Source of the DNA: Sweltsa coloradensis
Taxonomy: Eukaryota > Arthropoda > Insecta > Plecoptera > Chloroperlidae
Direction of reading: 5' to 3'
DNA length: 64,000 nt
Assembly: GCA_024449915.1 (NCBI GenBank)
Contig: JAMZAV010003101.1
Span: 1 to 64,000, forward strand
A program made the translations under genes and the position numbers. A model generated the notes under the pieces. It was not told where the DNA came from, made no database searches, and saw only the letters and a program-made list of their open reading frames with translations. Position 1 is the stretch's first letter. Each line of letters begins with the position of its first letter. Positions 44,492 through 56,817 of the stretch are shown in pieces.

Positions 44492-44612
44492 TGGGATTAT
44501 TTGGACGGCGCGTCAACCGTTAGGTCATAATGCGCCACTCTAGCCTAGGGGATATGGGGAGGAGGGGCCCATGCTGGTCAGAACCAGCCACGGGCAAAGG
44601 AAGGGGAGAGAG
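44492..44612 (-). repeat. SINE-A, 5' truncated
   Basis: GGCGCGTCAACCGTTAGG, GCGCCACTCTAGCCTAGGGG and CAGAACCAGCCACGGGC; the head is missing. Confidence 0.75.
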
Positions 44613-44630
44613 CTTGGCTTGTTGTATGGC

Positions 44631-44715
44631 GACGACGTGAGAAACCAGGGCGCTTAGACTGGTTGGATCATATTGCGCCGACTGAGATATTTAATTTGAT
44701 TGAATATTGCTTAAC
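44631..44715 (-). repeat. LINE-I 3' end fragment
   Basis: GCGACGACGTGAGAAACCAG, a worn core and GCCGACTGAGATATT. Confidence 0.65.
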
Positions 44716-44759
44716 GTCTCATATTTATGCACTTTGGCTAATCGAGACGATGAGTGGTG

Positions 44760-45075
44760 ATAGATGAGGATGAAGTATGAACAGAAGGGAGGAGGGGAAA
44801 CCCGGTACCGGCACGTAGCCTACTCCTTTCGAAAAGTACCAAGGGGACCAACGGCTTAACGTCCCATCCGACAGGACGGTGTAACTTTGACAGTCATATA
44901 GGTTCCTCCACTAATTCGGACTGCCGAGCAGACGTCAAGGAGAACGAAGCCGTTACACTAGCTTTCGAACCCTCCATCTGCTCTAACCAGCGGTATACGC
45001 GAGTTTCGGGGTAGAGCGGTCACCCACTCTACCCATGACCACGTTCGATTCTGTTTAATTTCGGTGTTCGAGTGG
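44760..45075 (-). repeat. tRNA-derived SINE of another family (SINE-D)
   Basis: The plus strand contains ACGGCTTAACGTCCCATCCG, a sequence I associate with widespread invertebrate SINEs. Toward the right is the reverse of a tRNA-like head (minus strand: GGGTAGAGTGGGTGACCGC and GAGGGTTCGAAAGC). One copy was seen. Confidence 0.5.
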
Positions 45076-48000
45076 GAACCGGTTAAACAACTGCGGGTAA
45101 ACCGCTGGACGTTATAATCTACTCAAGAATTAGACTATCCTTTGTCCTTGAATGAAAGAAGTTTTAAGAAACAATTTGAACGACTAAATGGGGCATGAGA
45201 AACCCGTGGACTGATTGTAAAGAACAGAACTACTTCTCACCAAATACCGTACAGGAAATTAGGCTGTTTTTCCATTGTTGTAACTGTTGACAATCTCGAG
45301 CCTCAAGCACTCCGCGCCGCCAAGGGCGCCGGTGTTACATGAGGCGCGAAATTTAAATCCTGACGTGTGCATTGGTTGTTTTTGCCAGGTCAGGTTTTGA
45401 TGTGATTGTAATCAACTTTGGAAATTAAAAGTAATACATTTCTTCAAAAAGGGCACAATGCTATTGCTCGCATACGATGGTCTAATCTGAAAAGAGACTC
45501 TTGATATTTCATCTTAACAATGGCAAGGTTCCGACTAGTGCATCGTGTTTCTACCGAAAAAACTAAAACTCGACCATTTTAGTGAATCCGTTTTTGCACC
45601 TGGGTGAATTGCATTACTTTGTGCACTGTTTAACACGTTGAAGCCGCAAGACAAGGGGAGGCGTTCGCTCTATTATATCTTGATGCATACATGCATGATC
45701 TAAGAACGAACAGTGCATAGTAAAAAAGAAAAGCTTGGGTCGTGGAGAAAACACAAAAATCAGATTGAAATATTCGTATTCCTAATTGCGTCTTTTTCAG
45801 AGCTCAGATAACGATCATTTCAGGGTTATGCCCCAGTTAGCCCTACGTCCTACCCTACAACTAATCAAAGTTTACCAGGAACTAGATAAATAATACTTTA
45901 TACACATTTCAAAAAGACGTACACATTATTCAGTTCTTCAGTAACCAATCCAAAAATATTAAATGTGCAAGAAAAAGCAATACAATAACGTAGTCTAGTT
46001 ATAATACGAGAACCTTTAAACATGACTGTCAAAATGATAATGACAGATGCCATAAATAAGTATAGGGCAATGCCAATCTGGTTCGCCTGGATTCTCCGCC
46101 AGGATCTCATGATCGGGGTTTGACCACAGGACCACAGGACTCTTCACATTTTGGTTCCAGTGGAACTTACACATGGCGGTGAACAAACGTCGATCGTTCT
46201 GCACTCTGGTGGGACATCTGTCAACCACAACAACAATAATGCACTGCCATCAAAATGTTGAAAAAATTGCTATTTTATCAAAGTCCAGAAACTGTGGTCA
46301 AACCCAGATCGTTCTGCACTCTGGTGGGAGATTAGTTTGACCATTGCCCTATTTATGTTAGGAGAAATGCAGTTGCTTTGTCTCCCGATATAACGCCTTC
46401 TTTAATGTATTTTATTAAGTTTTGACGTCCATATGGCCGTGGTTTATGTCACTAGTCTAATGACACTAGGATAACTATTGCTTGTCTCCCGCTTCACAGC
46501 CCACTTTCATGTATTGGGCGTAGTGTAATATAACGGTATTTGTTTTCACGTTGCACATAACGCGTGATCTCTTTATTAAGGCGGGATAAAGGCTAATACA
46601 CCTTTAGAGGGAATAATACACTTGTTACAAGTTGGCAAATAACTATTCGCTCGGCCGGTAAGAATCCGACGAATATTATACTTATTGGTTGTCAATAAAG
46701 CAAACATAAACAGCCCTAGCGTCGTGGATTACCAATATGTAACGTTAATCAGTCAGGATCATGGTAGGTAAGACAACACTGTTATTCTAATTAAGGCAAA
46801 CGCCACTGTTCATTTCGTTTACAACTAGACAAAGCGCTCAAACATTCTGACAAAAATTAAGAGCTTTGTCATGTAGAATTAATAATATGCAACCTGCACA
46901 AGTGGTTTTAGTGTATTATAGAGCAACTGTGAAGGGAACACAATAGATAAATAACAGGTAAAGATTGTACGCGAACACTTAAGCGCGCGTGTGGCAAGTA
47001 GATCACCCTAATAAAAACGCAAGGAAGAAGGGGGGAAACAATCAAAAATTACATTTCCGAAATTATTTCGGATTATTTGGGTAGGATTTTTTGTTTTTTT
47101 TTCAATTTGCAAAAAAGAGAAAAAGACCATAAACGAGATATTGATGTCAACAAAAAAACAGGGCGACCCAAATATAGAAAATAAATTACGAATTTTTAAA
47201 AATTTTTTTTTTAAATTTAAGAAATATGATTTTTTCATTTTACACACGAAACAACATTCAAGTCATTACTGTCAATGAAAATGGTAAATGCAGACGGGGA
47301 AAAACTTATTTAGGCTTTTAAATAATCATTGCCAGCACATTCAAATATTTAAGTATACATAAAGGGGATGAAAACGGGCTAATGCATAATATTAAATTGG
47401 TTTTGTATAAAATAACAGTTCATTGCATTGTTGAACTAATTGCCTAGGGAAGACTCACAAATTTTTATTATTATTCTAATTTTATTCAGGCCCCAGTTTC
47501 TGTTACATGAAATAAAATTTTCTTTATTAAAAAAATATTTTTAGAAATTGAAGGAGCTTAAAGTTTTAGCATAATAATGGCGGAAAAACAGGGAAAAACC
47601 ATAACCCTAAAACCCAATACCGTGTGATCATGAAAAAACAGCATTTTTGATGATTATTTTACTTCAAAAAAGCATTTTTAATTAAAATATATTTGTAGAA
47701 AGTTAAGAAATACTAAAACAATAATTTGTGAAACAAATATAACATTTGAACTTTTTGGTAACATTTTAACGTTTAAATAATTGAATGATAACTTTTAAAA
47801 AGAAAAAGTAAAAAATGGACTTTTTTTTTTAACACGAGATTGTAAAGGGCCGACGGTGAATTTTGCTTCGTGATCTAAAGACCGTAGTCAATTTTTTCAT
47901 AGCCCAATGTATTTTGTTTGGGCAGTCTATTCAAAAAAAAAGCCGAAAAAGAGTAAACAAAAAACTTTGTACCTCTGGGGGAATAGCAAGTATTTACTTG

Positions 48001-48110
48001 GGTTTTGTTATAAACTACTGCGATGGGTTTTTAAGTAAATATCTACTGATTCTTAAACCAGCCAATATCTAAATCAAATGAGCCTTTCCTACTGTCAATT
48101 TGCGAGCAAG
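45076..48110. other. Three kilobases without a recognised element
   Basis: No gene was identified. A 23-bp direct repeat (GATCGTTCTGCACTCTGGTG) occurs near 46190 and 46304, and partial inverted repeats surround it. A short repeat near 46635-46690 (CTATTCGCTCGGCC, ATCCGACGAATAT) also occurs at 1003-1065. From about 47.0 kb the sequence takes on the homopolymer-rich look of the next segment. Confidence 0.4.
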
Positions 48111-48136
48111 CTAATAATCTAAACGGGAATATTTTT

Positions 48137-48468
48137 TTAACCCAAACTTATTATTAAAGGACCCTGGTGAAACCCGGTAATTTTTCGCGAAGCACTTGTG
48201 GACGACCCCAAAAAAGGCCTGAATGAATACTGTAATGCCCGGGGGAAAAGTACGGCCCAGTGTCTTCCCGGGAGGAAACCAGTCCCCCCCCAGTCCCCCG
48301 GACACACGCTCGTCATCCGGGTCACAAAACCCGCGCAGAACTCCCCTCTGTGAGCCTTCTTGTTGCACTGGGGGGGAGCGATCCATAAAAGGTTTCTGGC
48401 ACACATAGGGTAGCTCCACGACTTGAGGACCTCACTGGAACTCCTTGCCATTAACCCCCAGCCGCCAC
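48137..48468 (-). CDS. Trypsin-like serine protease, catalytic-serine exon (noisy)
   Basis: On the minus strand an acceptor-like TTTTTAG is followed at 48468 by codons that read GWG and MARSSSEVL after correcting one base. Then FCAGFVTRMTSVCPGDWGG reads in one frame near 48290-48350. This is the cysteine-rich run before the catalytic serine of S1 proteases, where GDSGG is expected; tryptophan stands at the serine. ELPYVCQKPF is in another frame. It fits the modular, GDSGGGL-type arthropod proteases. It lies in order after the two exons below. The frame breaks can be real decay or poor consensus. Function (extracellular proteolysis) is inferred only from the family. Confidence 0.55.
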
Positions 48469-48599
48469 CTAAAAACAGGGACAACATCTTACACATCTTC
48501 CACCTCTCTGGTCCAGGAAACTTGATGAGTCAATGTCTCCCCCCTTGGTTAGTAAGTCTTGTATCTGAAAATCTATTGAGAGAGCCCCTAATGGTTTAA

Positions 48600-48910
48600 A
48601 CAAAGCCATTTACAATGCCGAGAGATCCATCTTAATTGGGCCCTTCCTTTTGGTGTTGTCCCAATCCATGAGTTTGGTGAGCCTCCCGGTTGGATGTCGA
48701 AGGGGGAGTCAAGATGAGGTGGCGAGTGGGGGGAAAAAATTCGTTTTAGAGCCTGGGTACAACCCCGGGGTAACAAAACCTGGGGACACGTTTCTCTTTT
48801 GTATTTTGGGGTTTGGGGTCCCCATCTCGTAGGTGTTTCCCCCGGAGGCACCTTGTACAGAGTCGCTGCCATCTTCCCTATTGGTTTGCTTCATCCCAGA
48901 AACAATGGGG
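48600..48910 (-). CDS. Trypsin-like serine protease, middle exon (noisy)
   Basis: On the minus strand TPNPKIQKRNVS and YPGSKTNFF read in one frame. LDSPFDIQP reads in a second and LMDWDN in the first again, over 48650-48890. In S1 proteases this stretch holds the catalytic aspartate, between NFF and LDSPFDIQP; the bases there (CTCGCCACCTCATCTTGA) do not give the expected codons. An acceptor-like TTAATTCAG precedes at about 48911. At least two frame changes. Confidence 0.45.
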
Positions 48911-49020
48911 GGCTGAATTAACACAAAGCACTGTAATACTTTTCGTAGTGTATAGTGTTCAGAGTTCCCCTACAATAGGCCAAAAACTCTACGACCATAT
49001 TTCTATAACTCGCCCCTTTT

Positions 49021-49205
49021 TCAAAGTGTGAACTTCCCAGAAAACCAGGGGCGATTGTGAGAGTTCCGCCGCAAATCTGTATAGTAGTTCATGCAAAGCA
49101 CTGGGTATCGCTACTCCAGGGAAACCCCGAACCTTCCGGTTGGCCCCCGGGATTAGCGTCTCGCCTTTGTAGAGGTTGCGCTGTCCACAGTCGGGGGACA
49201 GAAAC
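49021..49205 (-). CDS. Trypsin-like serine protease, first catalytic exon (noisy)
   Basis: On the minus strand SPDCGQRNLYKGETLI reads cleanly, a typical stretch before the activation site. A shifted frame gives FPW and then QICGGTL (near 49065-49082), the conserved N-terminal core. A further shift gives EVHTL, where AAHC with the catalytic histidine is expected. All three protease exons lie in the right order on one strand within 1.1 kb. Confidence 0.55.
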
Positions 49206-52200
49206 CTTTTTAGGGCCAGGGTTTCGTTTCTTTTTAATACACAATTTAAAAAAAAAATTTTTAAAAAATCAAATGGCTTCGAAAAAAATAAAAAATTTTT
49301 CTTTAAAGAAAGGCCGGGCTGAGGCTAGAGAAGACGACTTTTGTTTGAGGGGTTCCCACTTTTTTTTTTGTTAACGGTTCATTGCTTCTAAAAATTTCAC
49401 GAGATTGGGGAAAAGAATCTCTTTAATCCACTGCGTAGTTTAAGATGGCGGCATGCAACCACTTTTTTAAAAAGGAAAAATAAAATTTATTCGCCCCTGG
49501 TAATAAATCTTGAATATAAAGTATTTTTGTAAAGTGGCCTAAGACGATCTTGATGGAAAAAAAGGATCATGCAAATACCACTCCGAATGTCCCTTTTAGT
49601 ACTAAAATATCAAAATAAAAAAAAAAAAAAGTCTATAAAATATATTAAGTCTATTTATTTTTCATAGCCCGGGCATCTCAGTTAAGTCAGGTTTAGATTC
49701 AAAGTTTTATTTTTGGGTTTATCGAACATTTTTTATAGATCTGCACGGGCATAGCCCCCCTGTAAACGGTTTGGGAACACTAGAAATAGCGGCTTTAAAA
49801 AGGGTGACTGGGAGACCACCACTTAAAGTCTTGCCATAGTGTTGGGGCGGGCAGCTGTAGTGTGAGGGTTGCTTGATAGCCCCCGTCGTCCGGGGGCCAC
49901 CCCCAAATCGTCCTGAGCCGGGCGTGGTGATAACGTCCTTGAGGATGACAGCGTCCCCAGTCCCCAGGACATTTTGGCGACAGGGCGACTCTCCCACCTC
50001 ACAGGTGCCGTGACGTGTTCCCGTGTAGACCAGGGAGAGTGGGTGCGTGGGGCGACCTGAAGCGACAATGGCATGACGGTAAACACACTGAGGAAGAGCT
50101 TGTTTTTTGTATAGAGGAAAAAAAAATACTAAAACTACGCGGGTTTTCCTCTGGGATAAAACCCAGAAAAATTTAACATTTTTGTCTGTTATATTATGTT
50201 CTTATGAAAAAAAGAAGATGGCTACCCTTTTTTTTTCATTTTTTACCCCGGTACTTTTCACTGCGATGCCTACAAAAATAGAGATCTTGTAGTAGCTAAA
50301 TCGATTACACCACTTTTTTGAACGAACGTTCCGTCCTAAAAAATCTAGCAGGCGGAAAATGACTAAAATGTTTGTCCCTTCCCTGAGAAAACTTTTTTGG
50401 GTTTAAATTGGTCAAAATTTTTTTTTAAATAGTTTTTTTTAACCCTCTACACCATGCGCCTGATGATGAGAAAAAAAAATATTTCAATCGGAAAAATTAG
50501 GGGGAAAATTTGAAAAATTCGGATTTTATCATCCCAAATGTAAAGTTTTGTCCTAGCATAAGGGGTTTTGAACCATCGTGTTAAAGGGTCAATTCCATCC
50601 AAAAACACCCGGAGGGGGGTGTGGACCGAACGATTAAAAAAATGTAACCCTGGGGCCAGTTTAAACCGGGTTTTTAAAATTTTTAAAAGTTTTTTTTCAC
50701 GATTCAACTTGTTCTTTAGATACTCCTTCAGGGCAACAACGTTTGACAAATACGCCTCACCCTCACAAACTTGGTCGGCCTGTTCTTCAATACCTTTTTA
50801 ATTGAGCTTATAGTTTTCACAAAAATATAATAATAAAAGTTTTTATAATAAAAAACCCTCTAATATTTTCTGCTCCGGTGATGTTTGCCTCGAGACACGG
50901 AAACAAAAAAAACTTTACAATTATTACGTTTCTTGAAAATATTAAACAAGGAAAGAAGAAAAAACAATGATTAGTTGTATGAAAAAATTTGGTTCCCCTA
51001 ATAGAAAACCCCTTGACTCACGGCCACACGAGCGCAGTTTTTTGGAGTCAACTTTTTGTGGTAGACAAATATAACCCCTGACCGGTCATTGTCCCCCCTC
51101 GTGATGTTTGAGCGGAGGCCACACTCTCCGCTCTCGGCCGGCCCCGAGTAGGATCCGGCCGGTGCTGTGGGCAGACCCGGCCCCTGGTAAAATGAGTCAC
51201 CAACTCACTAGGTAGGGGAACCTGCATGTCTCAGTGGCTCCCCCCCTTCAGCATGAACCTAGCCCCCCCCCCCGGGGAGGACGACCTCTCTCTCTGTGTA
51301 GTCCGGGTGTTAGGAGGGGGGGAGGTCTGTAACGAGGGGAAACCCCCATTTCCGTGTTTTTTGTCCTCAGCAGACCGGGTCAACACTGTCTAGTGTTCAA
51401 CTCCAGCAAACCCTGTTGGACCCGGAAAACCTTTTCGTTGATATAAGTGAGATTTCAACACTTGTTGCTATCTCCTTTTTGGCTCACAAAAAAACCCAAA
51501 AAAAAACAAGTGTGTGGGGGGTCACCCGTAGCAGTTTGTGTGTGTGGGGGGTATCTCCCAAGTACAGAGTTTTGTGCGGGCAAGGCAAAAAGGAAAAATC
51601 TACTTCACAGAAAAACAATCGGAAATGTAGTGAGACTGGAAAAAAAATTTTTTTAAATGATTAAAATGGTTTTAAACCGGCACCATTTTCACCAAATTCT
51701 AACCTGTTCGGTCCCCCCCCCCCCCCCCCCCTCCGGGGGGTTTTTTTGAAACGGGAAACGGGCCCTCTGAACCGATGGGGTTAACCGTTTTGCTCTAGAA
51801 CAACACCCTAGATTTGACAGTTAAAACCGGTTTTTTTACTAATTGGGGCCTAGAAGAGACCAAAGCAAATTTTTTCAATTTTTTTATCAAAAACATTTTT
51901 TCAAATCTGACCCACGGTTGGATTAAACAAATTTTTCATTTGGACCCTTAATGGTTCAAACGGAAAACCGGTTTTACCGTGTCAAATCCAAAGGGTTTTT
52001 TCCCGAGCAAAATGGTTGACACCACGTGTTTAGACGGGTTATCCGTATCCAAAAAACCTCAACGGGTGTCTGACTTGTAGGTTGAAAAAAAAATAACACA
52101 TGTGGTTTTTTAAAGTTTTTTTTCCAGTGCGAAAAATAAATTTCTACGTCTCAATTTTGTACGTTCGAGACCCATCAGTACAAATTTTTGTTTTTTTTAA

Positions 52201-52437
52201 AATATCAACCCCGCACTAACTCTGTATTGGGGGATGCTGCACACGGGGCCCTGGCTCTGCCCACAAGACCCCGACCTACATCATAAATTAAAACCGTTCA
52301 GAAAACCTCAAATTTCCCCTTTTTGCACTGACTGCCCATCTTGTCTCTACTGTGACTGATCGGGTTTCCTTGTTTTATTCCGTCCTAGGTTGTGAGGGTG
52401 GGTGGACTGTCTCACTCCTGGTTGATACAGATCTTAC
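49206..52437. other. Noisy, homopolymer-rich stretch; introns or damaged exons
   Basis: Runs of one base are unusually common, up to 19 C at 51713-51731. GC-rich islands at 49.74-50.09 and 51.05-51.40 may hold further exons upstream of the protease (for example VYTGTRHGTCEVGESPCRQN on the minus strand near 49.97-50.03). No domain was settled. Confidence 0.35.
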
Positions 52438-52600
52438 TGGTGAAAGACTGTTTCAACCACTGTTAGCTTGAGTTTGGCCCCGGCGACTTCCCCTCCACCC
52501 TCGGTTCGGACGCGACAGGCGACCATCCATAGCTTGGGCCCCCACCTGCAGCGAGACCCCGCAGTCCCCGGCCCCCCCGACCCCCCGGGCCCCTGTAGTG
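52438..52600 (-). CDS. Possible host exon, Ig-like end
   Basis: On the minus strand VACRVRTEGGGEVAGAKLKL precedes a donor-like GTAAGAT at 52437. The pattern of a cysteine, a Gly-rich turn and an alternating KLKLTV strand is like the end of an immunoglobulin I-set domain. No intact domain could be traced upstream, and the GC-rich sequence makes open frames by chance. It may or may not belong with the protease. Confidence 0.2.
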
Positions 52601-55050
52601 TAGCCCGGGTTTGCTTGCTGTCGTAGGGGTCGTCTCCGTTACAAACAGGTGGGCAGGGTCGGGGCCCGGGACTGGGCCCCGGCTCAGCCCAGCACGGACC
52701 TGCCTTGGTTCTATGGTCCCACCACCTCCTGGGCCCGGCAGGGCCACGTCGCTGAGCAGGGGAAGAACCGATGGGCGTCATGGTTCACACGCACGTGGTC
52801 TGGCCCGATGGTGAGGTTGAAGGACGGACACCTGGAGACAAGAAATCAAAGCTGTGGACAGATTTTGTACACATTCTTCCTTTTTTTATATTACTTCTTA
52901 CAAAATTATTAAGTATATATGATAAAAAAAAAAATACAAAAAAGCAGAAAAATGACTGAACTGAGGGTGTGAAGACAAATTTGAAGTTTTAAAAAAAGAG
53001 GTGACAAAACAAGAACGGGAAACAAAAAATATAATATAAATACGTTGTTGCCTGAAAAAACATAAGTTTTTGTGAAACCCTAAAAGTTTAATTGAATATT
53101 ATCAAAAAGTTCACTATTTAAGAATCAAAAAAATGTCAGAAAGAAGATGGCGATTTTAAGCTTTTTAATTTTTTTTTATGGTAGACTGGTGTTGGTAACC
53201 AACCCGGGGTAGGTAGCCTACACCACTAACCGGGCACATTAAACCGCCTAACCAATCCTGCGTCTAACAAACTTTTTAAATGTTGCAATTTATAGTTCTG
53301 AAAACATGGTACAGCCTTCAAAGGAATCTGAGCCTTCACAAAAATTGATTATAATATAAATTTTCCTGTGCAGATACAAAGAGGGCTTATTTCTAGACAA
53401 CAAATTTCACAATACTACAAAATATAAACGAGCGGGGTTTGAACCCGGGGTTTTGGGGTTTTCCCACTTCTCTTAACATAATCGCTTTTGGGCACAACAC
53501 TACAGGCAACATTTCTTGCAGTGGCCTGTGTGATACCCTTCATTCTGAAACAACTTTATATTCTTCTATAGTTTTATTCAAATACAATTGTAAATAAATT
53601 TTTATATCGCCTAAATTGGGTGTTTTCCCAAAAAAAAAAAAAAAAAAAAAGAAAAAACCCAAAAAAAGAAAAAAAAAAAAAAAGAAAATTATTTTTAAAA
53701 CTTATATTTTTGGAACATTTAAAGAAATAGTTAAAATTTTTTATTAGAAATTTAAAATGAAAAGAAAATATTTTTAACCCCGGGGGTGCCCGGGAAACAA
53801 AAACCTGGAATTGAAAGAAAATAATGAAATTTTAAAATGAAACAAAGCCTCTAAAGGAAGATCAGCTGCATCAACACGGGGGCAACACCCCCTTGGACTT
53901 GGAAGAAAAAGGGAAAAAATTTAAATAGAAAAACCCCCGGGCTATGGGTTTTTTTAAGGTAAAAACCGCCCGGGGCGCTTATCAAAAGCGTGAGAAACCC
54001 GGGGGCTGGGAAAAGGCCCAAACAATGGTCGTATAAACATTTCCCCCAAGATAGGGTTCCGGGTCACAACCTTTTTAAAAATTTTAAAACCCCTCCCGGT
54101 GACTTTTTTTTTTATTTGGGGCGTAGCCGGGTGTTTTTTGTGAGGAAGACATTTATCTTTTTCAGGAAAAAAAACTGATTGAAATTTGTGTTCCCTTTTG
54201 GGCAGAAAGATTTTCCAGGTCAAACAACCCAAAAAAAAATGAAATAAAATTTTATTCGAAAAACCCATAATTTTTTTACTTGTTTTCTACGCAGTGAATT
54301 TTCCCCTTTTACCTGAGGGGCATGTACCCCTCACTTTAAATAAAAATATGGGGGTTTGTGATTCCTCTTTCAACAGAAAAAAACTCGAAAAAAAAAATAA
54401 TTAAAAACATAATTTTAAGATTTTTTTTTAACGAAAATCCCTTTTAATATTGGCCCTTTTTACTGGGGTTTAAAAAATGGGGCCTGTTTTTTTTTGCACT
54501 GTAACACTCAAAACCCAGAGGACAAAGGGGTTCCCCTCCTTGAAAAAAATAAAAATTTAAGTGGCGCCTGTTTCACCTTCTGCTTTTTTAAAGCAATTTA
54601 AAACTAATTAGAACAAATTGTTTGGATTAAAAAAACAAAATTTGTTAAAAAAAGGCTTTATTTAAAATTTTAAAATTTCCTTTTTAAACCCCCCCCCCCC
54701 TTTTTGACCAGTTTCTACCGTTTATTGCCCGTGAATCTCCGGGTATAAATGAGGCAGGGTTTAAACCACTGTTTTGGCCCAAAAGTTGCCCCTTTAAAAA
54801 AAAACCTTGAAAATTAAAACCTTAATTGGGAAAGGCCTATTTTTACACAAAAAAATTCAAAGTTTTTTCGTTTCTAGCCAGATCACGCTTCCGATTAAAA
54901 TCCCATTTTCATTTGTTTTGGACGAACATTTTTTTAAACAATCAATTTCCATTTTTCTCAAATTTTAAGGGTTTTGACCAAATTAAAATCTGTTTATTCG
55001 CCCGTGAACTTTGACAGAGGTAACACCTTAAAAGGGCAATTTTTTTGGGT
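52601..55050. other. Noisy AT-rich stretch without recognised features
   Basis: Long A and T runs (such as 53630-53690) and interspersed CCCC/GGGG. Open frames here are low complexity. Confidence 0.4.
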
Positions 55051-55059
55051 TAAAAGAAG

Positions 55060-55580
55060 CGGTGTTTTGCCCACAAGAAATTGGGGGCTTTAGTAACCCC
55101 CTGGAAATAAAAGCCCCCTTAATATCTGATTAAAAATAGAAAATTTTTTAAAAAAAGGTGAAAAAAAAATACTAAAGGGCTCGTTTGGGCCTTTAGCAAC
55201 GCCCCCAAAACCAAAAAAATCCCTTTTCGTTTCCCTTGTTAAAAATATCTTTTAAAAAAAAAATCCAAAAACCCAAAACACTGTCAAAGACGGTGCTTGG
55301 GCCCTTAACGAGGCCCCCCCCCCCAAAAAATAAACTCCCCCAAAGTTTGTTAAACTAGCATTTTATAAAAAAACCGGGCTACCCAGACAGTGCGTTTCTT
55401 TGCCATTAGGTGGAACCCCCAAATTTGGCCCCCCAAAAAAGTCAAATCTGCCCTCATAAAGTATGAATGATTCAAACATACGTCATTTTATAGAAAAAGG
55501 TACCAGGAAAACGAATATCACTCGTCAGACGAGCTGCGTAAGGGCTTTGACCCGTTAGGTAAAACCCAAAGTGGGCCCCC
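55060..55580 (-). repeat. FB1-type tandem units outside FB1
   Basis: About four units of the FB1 arm repeat, very worn on the left and clean on the right (CAAATCTGCCCTCATAAAG, CGAATATCACTCGTCAGACG near 55440-55530). No matching inverted arm was seen nearby. The LINE with the PHD-like finger starts directly at its right edge. Confidence 0.75.
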
Positions 55581-56817
55581 ATTAGGAAATAACTGTGAAT
55601 TATGTAATTCTGGGATAAGAAAAGGTGCAAAGTGCATTTCGTGTGACAACATTGTTCATTCAAAGTGTTTAAAACCTACGAAAAATTGCGTCGGTGACAG
55701 TAATTCACAAAAAACAGACTGGGTGTGTTCGTACTGTACGGGTGCTGTGAACAACGTGGGTAATGTGGTGAAAGATCTGCCTGCTGCTGCCATCCCCGCG
55801 GACATTCAAGAACAGTGTGCTATGTTAAAACGTGAAAATTTCTTTTTAAATAAATTAGTGGCGAGCATGGAGAGAGAGAGTGAGCTCAAAGAAGGAAAAA
55901 TTAAGATCTTAGAAGCTGAGATCAAGAATTTGACCCAAGACAATGTCAAATCACAGCCGCTCAATCGGGAAACTGTATCAGTAAGTAGGCCTACTATTTA
56001 TAATAAACAGTATAGTGATATCGTGGCTCGTAGCAACCCAAGTGAGAAATCAACTTCTCATAAACCAGCGATTGTTATAAAACCTAAGGAAAAAACGCAA
56101 AACAGTGATATGACTAAAAAGGCTATAAAAGACAGTATTTAGCCTGAGACCATGAAGTAAGGAGTATACATGATGAGAGGAGGTAGGGACGGAGGCGTTG
56201 TCATAAGCTGTCAGGACGAATCTACGCTTAACACGTTACGAGATACTGCTCAAGATGCACTGGGTGGTGATTATAGTGTGGAATGTCCACGTAAACGTAA
56301 ACCTCGGCTTATGATTACTGGCGTTGACGTGGCATCAGCGACTGATGACGGTGACTTGAAGGCAACGATTGTAAATCAAAACAATCTAGATGCGCTGACT
56401 ACGGATATGCGAGTTGTATACAAGGGAAGAGAAAACAAGTTTGGACTGATAAATATTGTGATCGAAGCTTCTCCAGATACAAGAAAGTTACTTCTTCGCG
56501 ATAATAAACTTAATATTGGATGGAGAAGATGCAACATTAAAGACTATGTTTATATTAAACGTTGTTATAAATGCCAGGCGTTCGGCCACTTTGCTAGAGA
56601 TTGCCAACGTGACGAAGTATGCGGTTTCTGCGGCGGCAAGCACACATATTCCCAATGTACAAGTGACGTGGCTTTATGCGCAAACTGCAGTAAGGCAAAC
56701 GTGTCAAACAATCTTAAGTTTGACTGCAGACACGAGACAAACAGTAGTGAGTGCCCATCATACCAACGCTTGTTCAACTCCGAGCTGCAAAAGTCGATTA
56801 TACAATTCAATGACTAG
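55581..56817 (+). pseudogene. LINE ORF1 with PHD-like finger and zinc knuckles
   Basis: The reading starts in the satellite junction with NCELCNSGIRKGAKCISCDN and IVHSKCLK. That is a C-x2-C, C-x2-C, H-x3-C pattern completed by WVCSYC, a PHD-like finger. A predicted coiled coil follows (LKRENFFLNKLVASMERESE). Two stops, at about 56140 and 56158, interrupt it. The second half at 56170-56817 is open, with CYKCQAFGHFARDC and CGFCGGKHTYSQC, two CCHC knuckles, and a third cysteine pair. The protein would bind the element RNA. No start codon is present, so the element is slightly 5' truncated. It otherwise needs only two codon changes to be open. Confidence 0.85.

Noticed and set aside
52434..52814. 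Overlapping long frames on both strands in a GC-rich island
   Set aside because: Long frames are expected by chance in such GC-rich, noisy sequence; only the end near 52438-52600 was kept as a weak exon candidate.
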